Source: Sulfurospirillum multivorans DSM 12446 (lineage in GTDB: Bacteria; Campylobacterota; Campylobacteria; Campylobacterales; Sulfurospirillaceae). Taken from it: a stretch of 64,000 bases of DNA. This document shows, piece by piece, positions 16,757 through 25,722 of the stretch (its first letter is position 1; every line of letters starts with the position of its first letter). The DNA is taken from assembly GCF_000568815.1 (NCBI RefSeq), contig NZ_CP007201.1:62001-126000 (forward strand), read 5' to 3'. Under the pieces are notes generated by a model, which did not search any database, was not told where the DNA came from, and worked only from the letters and a program-made list of their open reading frames with translations. The position numbers were made by a program, and so were the translations under genes.

Positions 16757-19392
16757 ATAGTCATAACCCTGTTTCTTCCTGTCGTTTTAGCGGCATAAAG
16801 TGCTTTATCTGCACGGATAAACATGCTGTCTTTGGTGTCATTCTCTTGATACTGGCTAACACCAAAGCTGCATGTTTGAAAAATACGCGTTCCAAAAGAG
16901 TGCTCTTCGATGATAAGGCGCAGTTTTTCTGCCAAACGAGACGCCTCTTTTTGCGCGGTGTTCGGACAGATAATCAAGAACTCTTCGCCTCCCCAACGTC
17001 CAAAAATATCGATGGATCTAATATGCAGTTTGATCAATTGTGCCAGCTCCACCAAAATGGTATCGCCCATAGTATGACCGTAAGAGTCGTTAATGTCTTT
17101 GAAATAGTCAATGTCGATTAGGATCAGCGAAAAGAGATTGGTGGGAGAACGAGAAGCGCGTAAAAGCTCTTTTTGATAGTGTTGATCCAACGAGAGTCGG
17201 TTGTAAATTTGAGTCAATTGGTCGGTTTGCGAAATCTCTTCGATACGCTTTTTGTCGGTAATGTCTACTCTAAAACTGTTATAGCCTTGAATCGTTCCAT
17301 CTTTGGCAACGATAGGTGAAATACGCGCATGAACCCAATAAATCACGCCATTTTTTTTGATGCTTTTAAGCTCACCTTCCCATGTTTGAGCTTTGAGAGC
17401 TGCTTTTAAAGCCGTTTCAAACAGTTTTGTCGAAACATCAGGATGGTTTAAAATCGTTTCCGATTCTCCCATCAACTCCTCTTTGGTGTAGCCACTTAAT
17501 TGACACAGCGCTTCACTGACATTGGTAATGATACCTTCGTTATTGGCACTGATGAAAAGCACGTACTGATCGATCACTTCGATGTGTTTTTTGATTTTGG
17601 TGTTGTAGCGTTGCATGACTCGGTAGCGATACATGAGCAGTATAAAAAGTAGGAGTACAATAAAAGCCAATTGCCAAAAAAGAGCATAGTCAAATCCATT
17701 TTCATAGCGAATGTTAACCCATTTGGTTGTAATGGACTGTTGGGTATTTTCATCAAGGGTACTCAGTACTTTTTCCAAAATCTGTGCAAGCTCAGGCTCA
17801 TCATTGCGTGCAGCAAAGCCCATATCCCATGATTGGTTCATTTTCCCCGCAATTTTTAGCATATTGGGGTACTCTTTTTGGATCATATAGCCCACCGTCA
17901 TCAAGCTATCAACAAAACCGTACAGCTCGCCTCTGGCTACTTTTTCAAGACCTTCTTTGATGTTTTTGACTTCAACGAGCTGGATTGTGGGGTAGTCCGT
18001 CTTTAATAATGCTACGAGCGAATAACCCTTTACCACACCTATTTTTTTATCCAGAATATCTTCCGCTTTAGCAATAAAAAATTTATCATTGGTGGTTGCT
18101 ATAACGATCGGCGTTGAGAGATACGGTCGGGTATAGATCATATAGCGCTCATTTTCAGGAGTGCTCATGGCGAGTGAAAAAATGTCGCATTTGCGCTCTT
18201 TGGCATACCGTAAAGACTCTTCCCAGCTAGCGGTTGGAACAAGGGTAAAGGGTATGCCCGTGATAGGCTCTATAAGATTGAGATAATCCACACTCAGACC
18301 CTTAAGTTTGCCATTTTCAATTTTTTCAAAGGGCATCCAATTGGGATCTGAACAGACTTTTATCTCTTTCTTTGCTTCCAAATAGGCTTTTTCTGTGTCA
18401 CTTAGCTCACCAAAACGGTCTTGCACAAAATCCTCAATCTTCATTTTGGTGGGAATATACCCCATGACATTGTAGAGGTCATAAATTCTCTGAAGCTTGT
18501 TTTTATCCATTTTACCGAGCGTTTCAGTTTTATAATAAGAGAGTTTTTTAAGCTCTTCCCCTTCATAGATTAACGCTTCTTTAGAGAGATTTTGAGTGTT
18601 GTATTTTTCCAAGATAAGCTCGGCACTCTCTTCAATATGAGCGTAAGCGTATTGCCATCCTTTGAGAGAGGCTTGCTTAAATGCTTCAACGAGCTTTGGA
18701 TTTTTCTTGATGAGCGCTTCGTTGGTGTATAAAAAATCACTGTACATATCAAACCCATACTCTTTGGGATGAAAAATCGTGTACGAAATCCCTTTTTCTT
18801 TCAAATCAAAGGGCGCTTTTGAGAGATACGCGGACATAATATCGACTTTTCCATCGATCAAATCGTTAATCGTGTGGCTATGTTCGATAAAGGCATAATC
18901 TTGAGGCTTCAGATGGTACGAGTTGAGCATGGCTTTTAAAGAGACTTCAGAAGAGTCGTTCAATGTTGCCATGAGGCGTTTGCCCGCAAAATGGTGTAAA
19001 GAGTTAATGGCAGAAGATTCTTTGGTGATAAAAATCAAAGGCGAAGTTTGAAACAGAGCATAAAGGGCGACAATCTTTTGATTGAGCGCTCGCTCTACAA
19101 TCAAGGTCTCTCTTCCAATGGCAAAATCCGTTTTCTGTGCTACAACGTCATGAACGCTGTTTGCCCCAAATTGAAAAGGTAGAATCTCAACATCAAGCCC
19201 CGCCTCTTTGTAGTACCCTTTTTCTTTTGCGATATAGTAGCCCGCAAATTGGAATTGATGAAACCAAGAGAGTTGCAATGTCACTTTCGTAGGCTCACCA
19301 TTAAAGGCAGAAGCATACGTCGATAGAAGAGAAATCCCTACCATACATTTGACACAAAAAATGATAAAACGAACTTGAGGTTTCATACGCAT
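16753..19392 (-). CDS. Membrane diguanylate cyclase with two periplasmic binding-protein sensors
   Basis: The 879-residue sensor has, in order: a signal peptide; an NMT1/THI5-like solute-binding domain (VTLQLSWFHQFQFAGYYIAKEKG) to ~340; an SBP_bac_3 domain (WMPFEKIENGKLKG) to ~590; one membrane helix (~600-620); a PAS/PAC domain (~640-750); and a GGDEF domain. The active motif is GGEEF, preceded five residues upstream by RSID, an intact RxxD inhibitory site, so it should make c-di-GMP with product feedback. The first domain resembles pyrimidine/thiamine-precursor binders; the ligand is unknown. The start is 19392 or 19386. Confidence 0.88.
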   Translation of the reverse strand: MRMKPQVRFIIFCVKCMVGISLLSTYASAFNGEPTKVTLQLSWFHQFQFAGYYIAKEKGYYKEAGLDVEILPFQFGANSVHDVVAQKTDFAIGRETLIVERALNQKIVALYALFQTSPLIFITKESSAINSLHHFAGKRLMATLNDSSEVSLKAMLNSYHLKPQDYAFIEHSHTINDLIDGKVDIMSAYLSKAPFDLKEKGISYTIFHPKEYGFDMYSDFLYTNEALIKKNPKLVEAFKQASLKGWQYAYAHIEESAELILEKYNTQNLSKEALIYEGEELKKLSYYKTETLGKMDKNKLQRIYDLYNVMGYIPTKMKIEDFVQDRFGELSDTEKAYLEAKKEIKVCSDPNWMPFEKIENGKLKGLSVDYLNLIEPITGIPFTLVPTASWEESLRYAKERKCDIFSLAMSTPENERYMIYTRPYLSTPIVIATTNDKFFIAKAEDILDKKIGVVKGYSLVALLKTDYPTIQLVEVKNIKEGLEKVARGELYGFVDSLMTVGYMIQKEYPNMLKIAGKMNQSWDMGFAARNDEPELAQILEKVLSTLDENTQQSITTKWVNIRYENGFDYALFWQLAFIVLLLFILLMYRYRVMQRYNTKIKKHIEVIDQYVLFISANNEGIITNVSEALCQLSGYTKEELMGESETILNHPDVSTKLFETALKAALKAQTWEGELKSIKKNGVIYWVHARISPIVAKDGTIQGYNSFRVDITDKKRIEEISQTDQLTQIYNRLSLDQHYQKELLRASRSPTNLFSLILIDIDYFKDINDSYGHTMGDTILVELAQLIKLHIRSIDIFGRWGGEEFLIICPNTAQKEASRLAEKLRLIIEEHSFGTRIFQTCSFGVSQYQENDTKDSMFIRADKALYAAKTTGRNRVMTI

Positions 19393-19608
19393 TTGATTCC
19401 AGTATCGTGTAAAATCTTGCTCAATAGTAGCTAAAATTGAATAAAAATTACAGAATCCCACCAATAGGCACTTTTAAAATACTATGAATCCTAAGAAATG
19501 GAATTTATTCTCATGTGAGGTATAAAATCATTTGGTATAAGAAAGAGAAAGATATGTTACATGTAAAGAGGGAATATTGAAAGATGCATGCGTGAATCTA
19601 AGATAAAG

Positions 19609-19989
19609 CTACCTAACGCGTTTTTTAGGTACGAGAATATTCGCTTTGACATCTTCAATTTGTTCTTTAACGGTTGGACGCAATAATGCTTCTAATTCTT
19701 CCAATCGGCCAAATGTTCGCATAACCTTGATAAAATTTGCTAGAGAAATGATTCCTTTTTGTTCAAAATTTGCATACGTTGTTGGTGAGCTGAGCTCTGC
19801 TTCTGTACTAAATTCTCTTTGTTTCTTATCCTGCTTTATTCTCAACTCTTTAGCTCTCATCGCTATAACTTGAGCTATCTCATCATCGGTAAGTGTTGCA
19901 AATGTACTCGTAGGGGTCAATTTTCTTTTTACGATTTTCTTTGCGTTTTGCTGTGAGTGTTTTAACTTTTTAAGGAGTTCACTTTGCAT
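19609..19989 (-). CDS. HipB-like antitoxin (XRE-type helix-turn-helix)
   Basis: The 126-residue protein has a helix-turn-helix in its middle (DDEIAQVIAMRAKELRIKQ to SPTTYANFEQKG, ~40-85), followed by SLANFIKVMRTFGRLEEL, which is typical of HipB-like regulators. It follows hipA with TAATG overlap, so the toxin is encoded first, the reverse of E. coli hipBA. It probably binds the inverted repeat at 21248-21298 upstream of hipA. The C-terminal tail is basic. Confidence 0.8.
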   Translation of the reverse strand: MQSELLKKLKHSQQNAKKIVKRKLTPTSTFATLTDDEIAQVIAMRAKELRIKQDKKQREFSTEAELSSPTTYANFEQKGIISLANFIKVMRTFGRLEELEALLRPTVKEQIEDVKANILVPKKRVR

Positions 19990-21230
19990 TATAATGCTCC
20001 CATGAATGTTCTTTTGTTTACGGCATCTAAAATCTGTTCTTGTTTTGGAGTATCTACGTTGTACTCTTTTAAAAGCTTTGGTAATTCAATGTCTCGCGTT
20101 TTTTTCATCGTTTCCAAAGATAAAGCAACAAATTCCATATCAATAGAAAATTCCGTTCCTAAAGCTGCGATTTCATCCAGGCCAATTTCAGATAGTGGTT
20201 TACCGTAAAGGGATAATTGATGCTCTACTGTTTGTCCACCACCTTTCGCAAAAGTAAGATCATACGCTGGAGTTGCTCGCCATTTAAAATCTTTGTCACA
20301 CATAAACGAGAAATTTCGACTATGATCATCTTGGTTAACGAACATATAATTGAACACCATTTGCAGAAAGAGTTGCTTTAAACTATTATGAGCACCTAAT
20401 TGAACAGCCGTTCTCAAGAGATCCTCATATCCTATTGCACGTGGGATATTATAATCTAAGTGCAAGAGCCCGGCAAGCGAATGAACATGGTATCTTTTTG
20501 CATTTGGCTCAATATCAAATCGCTTTGTTATAAAATGATGCTTTCCATCCGCTTCCAAGAGATAACTATCTGTCATAGTAAGCCCACATTGCTTTGCCAG
20601 GCAGTAATAGATATATTCAACTTTTGAATAAACTGACTTTTTCTTGTCAGAATCATCGTATTTAATAATGACATGCGTTAAGCCGTCTTCTAGTGGTTTT
20701 GTACGATCACCTAAGAATACAGTTTTTGTATCAAGATTTATCGCGCAAACAGCTTTGCTTCTTGCTCCTCCCACAAAAGAGTGTGCACTTACCAAAAAGA
20801 CATCTTGCAGAGCGTGATAATGTCCACCACGTTGAATTTCCCGTGCTTGTTCAAACATACTCTTAAGCGAGAGCGTATGTTCTGTGTAGTCTTCTTTTAT
20901 AACGGATGGTTCAAATGTAAGTGCACCAAGCCCACGATTGCCTATAAAAAGTAGCTTATCACTCACCGTAGGATTTGAGCGATGATTTTGGAGGAAAAAA
21001 TTCTTTAGAATTTCATTTCCAAAGTTACCAGGTAATGAATCACTGATAAAGCCGGCCACTTTTTCCAGATGTACCAATGTTGTTGTATCAATCTCTTTGA
21101 TGGTCGGAGATAATCGTAGAGGGCTTACTTTATGGCACATATCATTAACCTGTTCTAAAAATATGCGATCATCATTTTGATACATATCAGCCACATGTTG
21201 GTCAAAAATATTAATGGATACTTTTTGCAT
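19989..21230 (-). CDS. HipA-like Ser/Thr kinase toxin
   Basis: The 413-residue protein is a HipA-family kinase. The catalytic segment NQDDHSRNFSFM (~302-313) and the PAYDLTFAKGG metal-binding segment (~325) are intact, and HFITKRFD (~233) resembles the conserved strand before the hinge. E. coli HipA phosphorylates glutamyl-tRNA synthetase and causes persistence; the target here is unknown. It is the first gene of a hipA-hipB operon. The upstream AT-rich 17-bp inverted repeat is a likely autoregulatory operator. Confidence 0.85.
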   Translation of the reverse strand: MQKVSINIFDQHVADMYQNDDRIFLEQVNDMCHKVSPLRLSPTIKEIDTTTLVHLEKVAGFISDSLPGNFGNEILKNFFLQNHRSNPTVSDKLLFIGNRGLGALTFEPSVIKEDYTEHTLSLKSMFEQAREIQRGGHYHALQDVFLVSAHSFVGGARSKAVCAINLDTKTVFLGDRTKPLEDGLTHVIIKYDDSDKKKSVYSKVEYIYYCLAKQCGLTMTDSYLLEADGKHHFITKRFDIEPNAKRYHVHSLAGLLHLDYNIPRAIGYEDLLRTAVQLGAHNSLKQLFLQMVFNYMFVNQDDHSRNFSFMCDKDFKWRATPAYDLTFAKGGGQTVEHQLSLYGKPLSEIGLDEIAALGTEFSIDMEFVALSLETMKKTRDIELPKLLKEYNVDTPKQEQILDAVNKRTFMGAL

Positions 21231-21247
21231 GGTTTTTATCCTAAAAC

Positions 21248-21298
21248 ATATATATTTGTAATTATAGCACTATTTGTTTGTTAATTACAAATATATAT
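21248..21298. promoter_or_regulatory. 17-bp inverted-repeat operator upstream of hipA
   Basis: ATATATATTTGTAATTA (21248-21264) is the exact reverse complement of TAATTACAAATATATAT (21282-21298), separated by 17 bases. Half-site centres are 34 bases apart, about three helical turns, compatible with two HipB dimers on one face. It lies 18 bases upstream of the hipA start codon, over the expected promoter. Confidence 0.75.
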
Positions 21299-21423
21299 GA
21301 ATTATTTACAGTCGTTGGAATGTATGTTTTGACTAGTAGAAACTTAGTAATAATTTGGCAAAATGATAGCTCAGGATAAATATTAGCGCAGCATGTCGCT
21401 ATAAAATATAGAGGAAATATAAA

Positions 21424-21606
21424 ATGGAAATTACATCCATAAGAACTGAAAAAGATTATATATTAGCGTTACAAAGAATTGATACGCTCATGGACGCAAA
21501 GCCTAATACTAAAGAATTTGATGAACTAAATAGTTTAGTTCATCTTGTGGAAGTCTATGAAGAGAAACATTATAAAATTGATGCACCGAGTCCAATATTT
21601 ATGTAA
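21424..21606 (+). pseudogene. HigA antitoxin remnant lacking its DNA-binding domain
   Basis: The 60-residue frame matches the N-terminal part of HigA-type antitoxins (IRTEKDYILALQRID; LVEVYEEKHYKIDAPSPI). Full HigA proteins continue for about 60-70 more residues with a Cro/C1 helix-turn-helix; here a stop follows directly and the next base pairs belong to another gene on the opposite strand. No HigB toxin precedes it. GAGGAAAT and a TATAAA box upstream mean it could still be expressed. Confidence 0.7.
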
Positions 21607-21611
21607 ATTTT

Positions 21612-21887
21612 TTATTTGATTTGTAGAGTAAATCCCATTGCATTCATGACGCTAACAATAGTGCTGAATTCTGGATCAGCACCCTTCTGAAAAGTTTTAT
21701 CAAGACTTTCTATATCAAGGCCAGTTTCTTTTGAAATTTGTGTCATGCCTTTTACTTTTACAAGATATCCTAATGCTCGTAAAAATTCATCTTGATCTCC
21801 TCTTTCAAGGACTTGAGATAAATATTCCATTATTGCTTCTTGGTTATCAAGATATTCTGACATATCAAAATCTGTTAATTTTTGCAT
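21612..21887 (-). CDS. Orphan addiction-module antidote protein (HigA2/RelB-like HTH)
   Basis: The 91-residue protein fits the putative addiction-module antidote family: MSEYLDNQEAIMEYLSQVLERGD near the N-terminus and a helix-turn-helix GMTQISKETGLDIESLDKTF. These are normally the second gene after a ParE/RelE-like killer. The 219 bases upstream, before the tRNA cluster, hold no such toxin gene, so the antidote is solitary. It converges on the HigA remnant with 5 bases between. Confidence 0.75.
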   Translation of the reverse strand: MQKLTDFDMSEYLDNQEAIMEYLSQVLERGDQDEFLRALGYLVKVKGMTQISKETGLDIESLDKTFQKGADPEFSTIVSVMNAMGFTLQIK

Positions 21888-22106
21888 TTGAGTGCCTTGT
21901 CTTTAATTAAAGATGTATCTTAAAAGGCATATTTTAGCAAAGAAAATTATAAATTATGGGATGAAAAATACAGCTGAATTGACCGTTAAAAGCTATGTAT
22001 GTTTTTGTGATTGTTGGAAATAGGTTGGAAAGAAGCTTTTTTTATTTTTCTTAAATTGTTTTAGAATATCGATAAAATGGGAGTTTTGAAGGAGTTTAAG
22101 TATTAG

Positions 22107-22194
22107 TGGCCGGGAGAGAGGGATTTGAACCCCCGGAGGTATAACCCTCAACGGTTTTCAAGACCGCCGCATTAAGCCGCTCTGCCATCTCCCG
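22107..22194 (-). tRNA. tRNA-Ser (anticodon UGA)
   Basis: The cloverleaf reads on the minus strand with acceptor stem CGGGAGA/TCTCCCG, long variable arm, anticodon loop CTTGAAA (TGA), TTC arm GGTTCAAATCC and encoded CCA. It is the last of four tRNA genes transcribed leftward. Confidence 0.93.
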
Positions 22195-22228
22195 ACAGAA
22201 AATTTGTAGATGATACATAATACAAAGG

Positions 22229-22302
22229 TGGAGGCGACACCCGGATTTGAACCGGGGATCAAGGCTTTGCAGGCCCATGCCTTACCGCTTGGCTATATCG
22301 CC
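22229..22302 (-). tRNA. tRNA-Cys (anticodon GCA)
   Basis: Acceptor stem GGCGATA/TGTCGCC with two wobble pairs, anticodon loop CTGCAAA (GCA), T arm GGTTCAAATCC, discriminator U and encoded CCA. It is the third gene of the cluster. Confidence 0.93.
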
Positions 22303-22323
22303 ACCGTATTCTCTATATCGAGG

Positions 22324-22410
22324 TGGTGCCCGGAGCCGGATTTGAACCGGCACACCCAAACGGGCGAGGGATTTTAAGTCCCTTGCGTCTACCAGTTTCG
22401 CCATCCGGGC
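22324..22410 (-). tRNA. tRNA-Leu (anticodon UAA)
   Basis: Acceptor stem GCCCGGA/TCCGGGC, anticodon loop CTTAAAA (TAA), a long variable arm, T arm GGTTCAAATCC and encoded CCA. It is the second gene of the cluster. Confidence 0.93.
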
Positions 22411-22439
22411 AACGCGTTTCTTTTTAAGATTAAACTAAA

Positions 22440-22514
<75 letters not shown>

Positions 22515-22611
22515 ATCTAAAAAAGAGATGAGAGTATAGCAGTTTTTTTTCGCAATGTAAAGTGCTATAGGCTAAATTCTTTACATGTAAGCTTTTTTAG
22601 AGCGGTTTTGC

Positions 22612-22617
22612 TATAAT
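22612..22617 (+). promoter_or_regulatory. -10 element TATAAT for ilvD
   Basis: TATAAT in the context TTGCTATAATCTA lies 27 bases upstream of the ilvD start, with a TTACATGTAA palindrome 22 bases further upstream (22581-22590). Confidence 0.6.
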
Positions 22618-22643
22618 CTAAGAAAATTTTTAAGGAATAATTG

Positions 22644-24323
22644 ATGCGTAGTGATCAAGTCAAAAAAGGGTACAACAGAGCACCACACCGAAGTTTGTTT
22701 CGAGCAACAGGTTTAAAAGATGAAGATTTTAACAAACCATTCATTGGAGTCGCAAACTCATATATTGATATTATTCCTGGTCACTTTTTCTTACACGAAT
22801 ACGGACAAATCATTAAAGATGAGATTCGCAAGAACGGCTGTGTGCCATTTGAGTTCAACACCATTGGTGTCGATGATGGCATTGCGATGGGGCATGATGG
22901 TATGCTCTACTCTCTTCCAAGTCGTGAATTGATTGCTAATTCCATTGAAACAATGATGAACGCGCATATGTTGGACGCGATGATTTGTATTCCTAACTGC
23001 GACAAGATTGTTCCTGGTATGATCATGGGAGCACTTCGTGTCAATGTCCCAACGGTCTTTGTGAGCGGTGGACCGATGAAAAAGGGGTATACCAAAGAGG
23101 GAACACCGATTGACTTAACCACGGCTTTTGAAGCGGTGGGGAAATTTGAAAAAGGCGACATTAACGAGGCCGAACTCAATGACATTGAGTGTAATGCCTG
23201 TCCAAGTGGTGGTTCATGTTCTGGTATGTTTACCGCCAATAGTATGAATACATTGATGGAAGCAATGGGAATTGCCCTTCCTGGTAATGGCACGATTCCA
23301 GCATTAACGCCTGAACGTGAAGTGCTTTTACGCGCTGCTGCGAAGCGCATCTGTGAGATTGCCATCGATGATCGCTTTAAACTTCGTAATATTCTCAATG
23401 AAAAAGCGGTACGCAATGCCTTTGCTGTTGATATGGCGATGGGTGGAAGTTCTAACACTGTTTTACATATGTTAGCGATTGCCAAAGAAGCAGGTGTTAA
23501 CTTTGCGATCAAAGATATTAATGAGATCAGTAAAAACGTTTCACATATCGCCAAAATTGCCCCTTCACTTTCAACGGTTCACATGGAAGACATTAACCGA
23601 GCTGGAGGCGTGAGTGCGGTGATGAAAGAGGTCAGTCGTCGTGATAACGGCATTTTACATTTAGATAATTTAACCGTGACAGGTGAAACGATTGGTGCAC
23701 GCATTGCCAATGCTGAGATCAAAGATACGACGATTATTCACACGCTTGAAAATCCTTATTCAAAAGTGGGCGGGCTTGCGATCTTGTTTGGTAATTTAGC
23801 AGAAGAAGGGTGTGTTATTAAAACGGCTGGTATTGTAGGGGGTCGTCAGTTCATCGGTAAAGCGGTCTGTTTTGACTCACAACAAGAAGCGCTTGCGGGC
23901 ATTATGGGTGGAAAAGTCAACAAAGGAGATGTTGTTGTTATTCGCTATGAAGGCCCAAGGGGTGGCCCTGGTATGCAAGAGATGCTTGCTCCTACGAGTT
24001 TAATCATGGGTATGGGACTCGGTGCTGATGTGGCACTGATCACCGATGGGCGCTTCTCTGGAGCAACCAGAGGGCTTAGCATTGGTCATGTAAGCCCAGA
24101 GGCGGCTGAGGGTGGACTTATCGGTCTTGTGCAAGATGGCGATACCATACAGATCGATGTGGATGCCTATACGATTGAGGCGTTGATTGATGAAGCAGAA
24201 TTGGCGCGTCGCAAAGCGGCCTTTAAACCCAAAGTAAAAACGATTCAAGGAAGTTGGTTGAAACAGTACCGTCAACTGGTCACCAATGCAAGCAGTGGCG
24301 CTGTTTTAAAGACTGATGAATAA
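22644..24323 (+). CDS. ilvD: Dihydroxy-acid dehydratase
   Basis: The 559-residue cytoplasmic enzyme dehydrates 2,3-dihydroxy acids in valine, isoleucine and leucine synthesis. Iron-sulfur ligands are in PNCDK (~114) and [13 protein letters not shown] (~185); [23 protein letters not shown] and [11 protein letters not shown] are classic family blocks. I start at ATG 22644, seven bases after AAGGA; a TTG one codon earlier is less likely. It overlaps marC as TAATG. Confidence 0.97.
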   Translation: MRSDQVKKGYNRAPHRSLFRATGLKDEDFNKPFIGVANSYIDIIPGHFFLHEYGQIIKDEIRKNGCVPFEFNTIGVDDGIAMGHDGMLYSLPSRELIANSIETMMNAHMLDAMICIPNCDKIVPGMIMGALRVNVPTVFVSGGPMKKGYTKEGTPIDLTTAFEAVGKFEKGDINEAELNDIECNACPSGGSCSGMFTANSMNTLMEAMGIALPGNGTIPALTPEREVLLRAAAKRICEIAIDDRFKLRNILNEKAVRNAFAVDMAMGGSSNTVLHMLAIAKEAGVNFAIKDINEISKNVSHIAKIAPSLSTVHMEDINRAGGVSAVMKEVSRRDNGILHLDNLTVTGETIGARIANAEIKDTTIIHTLENPYSKVGGLAILFGNLAEEGCVIKTAGIVGGRQFIGKAVCFDSQQEALAGIMGGKVNKGDVVVIRYEGPRGGPGMQEMLAPTSLIMGMGLGADVALITDGRFSGATRGLSIGHVSPEAAEGGLIGLVQDGDTIQIDVDAYTIEALIDEAELARRKAAFKPKVKTIQGSWLKQYRQLVTNASSGAVLKTDE

Positions 24324-24961
24324 TGGCTGAATTTTTTAATTTATTGCTACAACATACCATCACAATGATGGCGATTGTTGATCCTTTAGGCGTGAGTGCG
24401 ATTATGCTCTCGCTTCTGCCTCAAAGTACCACCAAAGAGCATATCGATAAAATTGCATGGAAAGCTACGATGACAATCATCGTAGCTTTCTTTGTTGTCC
24501 TTTTAACAGGTAATTTTTTGCTCAATCTTTTTGGCATTGAAATCGATTCACTGAAAGTGATGGGCGGTATTATCTTACTTTTAACTGCGATTAAAATGGT
24601 ACAAGGCTCAATGGAGTCGAAAAATCAAACCGAGGAAGAACGCGAAGAGGCGATCAAAAATGATGAATTCTCCGTCATTCCTCTAGGTGTGCCGATTACC
24701 TTTGGTCCTGGTATTTTTGCAACGATCATTATTTTGCGTGGGCACAGCGAAGGCATTGCTTCGATTGCAGCACTGATTATTGCCTATCTCATTGTCGCAC
24801 TGAGCGTTTATCTTGCGTTTAAAAACAGCATTTACATTCGTCATTACCTTGGCATTACGGGGCAAAAGATCGTGAGTCGTTTGATGGGACTTATTGTCGG
24901 AGCGATTGCAGTGCAGTTTATTGTGGGTGGTGTGAGTGTGCTGGCGAAACATTACATGTAA
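24323..24961 (+). CDS. MarC-family (UPF0056) inner-membrane protein
   Basis: The 212-residue protein has six predicted helices with the family segments MAIVDPLGVSAIMLSL (~15-30), KVMGGIILLLTAIKMVQG and PLGVPITFGPGIFATIIIL (~121). MarC proteins have no proven function; an early link to multiple antibiotic resistance has not held up. It is translationally coupled to ilvD. Its last codons CAT-TAC-ATG-TAA include one of the TTACATGTAA palindromes, so the palindrome supplies the stop codon. Confidence 0.88.
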   Translation: MAEFFNLLLQHTITMMAIVDPLGVSAIMLSLLPQSTTKEHIDKIAWKATMTIIVAFFVVLLTGNFLLNLFGIEIDSLKVMGGIILLLTAIKMVQGSMESKNQTEEEREEAIKNDEFSVIPLGVPITFGPGIFATIIILRGHSEGIASIAALIIAYLIVALSVYLAFKNSIYIRHYLGITGQKIVSRLMGLIVGAIAVQFIVGGVSVLAKHYM

Positions 24962-24970
24962 GGATTTTTC

Positions 24971-25183
24971 ATGAATCAAGGTGGTTGGAGCTGTCCTCAT
25001 GATGTGGAAGGAATTTGTGATATTATTCACAAAGAGTGTGATCCGGGAGATCGCGGATGTGTGTTGTATGGAAAAGCAAAATTTGCCTGTGAAGACTCCC
25101 CTTCCAATGAAGCCTTTGAAAAACGCATGGAGCGCAAAATGCGTGAAATGTTAGGCGAGAGTCCAAAAGGCCCTAGCACCTAA
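24971..25183 (+). CDS. Small cysteine-rich conserved-looking protein
   Basis: The 70-residue protein has five cysteines in its first 40 residues (8, 16, 23, 30 and 40), plus GWSCPHD and DRGCVLYGK, suggesting a metal or iron-sulfur site. The C-terminal half is charged and helical. It follows marC by 9 bases and is probably in the same operon. I do not know its family or role. Confidence 0.7.
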   Translation: MNQGGWSCPHDVEGICDIIHKECDPGDRGCVLYGKAKFACEDSPSNEAFEKRMERKMREMLGESPKGPST

Positions 25184-25195
25184 CATTTTTATCGC

Positions 25196-25722
25196 TTACC
25201 AGCCGCGTGAATACGCCTTTGCACACTCAATGCAGACAGTTTTGCCCTCTTCTAATCGCATTTTGTGCTCAGGGGCACTCTCACCGCATTTCTCACAGAT
25301 AACAGACGTAAAAATCCGTGCTTCTTCTGGAAGTTCAAAAGAGGGCTCTTTAAGATCAAAAAGTTCATCCAGTGGTGCACTCAAGATATGCTCTTGGAGT
25401 TGCTGGCGTTCGAAATTGGGATTGAGCGGACGCTTAAACACAATGCGCCCTTTTTTACCATTTTTACGATCAAAAAAACTGAAAGCCTGTTTGCCCGTAT
25501 CTTTGTAGATAAGATTGCCTTTTCCCATACTGCAACCAAGAAGCACTTGAATGGCATGACGCCACAAGCATCATTTTCGGTGACACACACTAACTCCTCA
25601 TCTTGGCTAAATCCAATCATTCCAAGCCACGTGTGTGCCGCTTCTGCTGCCCTAAAACCAATCGCTAGTCCTGGACACGCATGTCCATGAAATGCGATAC
25701 ATTTTTCCCATAAGTGTTGCAT
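25196..25722 (-). pseudogene. FmdE-family protein with a one-base frameshift
   Basis: Two minus-strand frames together make one FmdE-type protein of about 175 residues. The first (from 25722) has FHGHACPGLAIGFRAAE and ENDACGV; the second (to 25196) resumes at AIQVLLGCSMGKGNLIYKDTG and ends with a C4 zinc finger CEKCG...CIEC. Restoring one G (GTC-ATGCC to GTC-GATGCC, near 25558) rejoins the conserved DACGVDAIQVLLGC block. FmdE domains occur in molybdenum/tungsten formylmethanofuran dehydrogenases and in metal-related bacterial proteins. Its ATG overlaps the TonB receptor stop. Sequencing error versus true mutation cannot be told here. Confidence 0.85.

Noticed and set aside
21888-22106. Toxin gene partner for the orphan antidote
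   Set aside because: No open frame resembling ParE/RelE/HigB on either strand in this gap.
22907-23554. Antisense open frame of 215 codons in ilvD
   Set aside because: No ribosome-binding site or protein-like motif; a by-product of ilvD codon usage.
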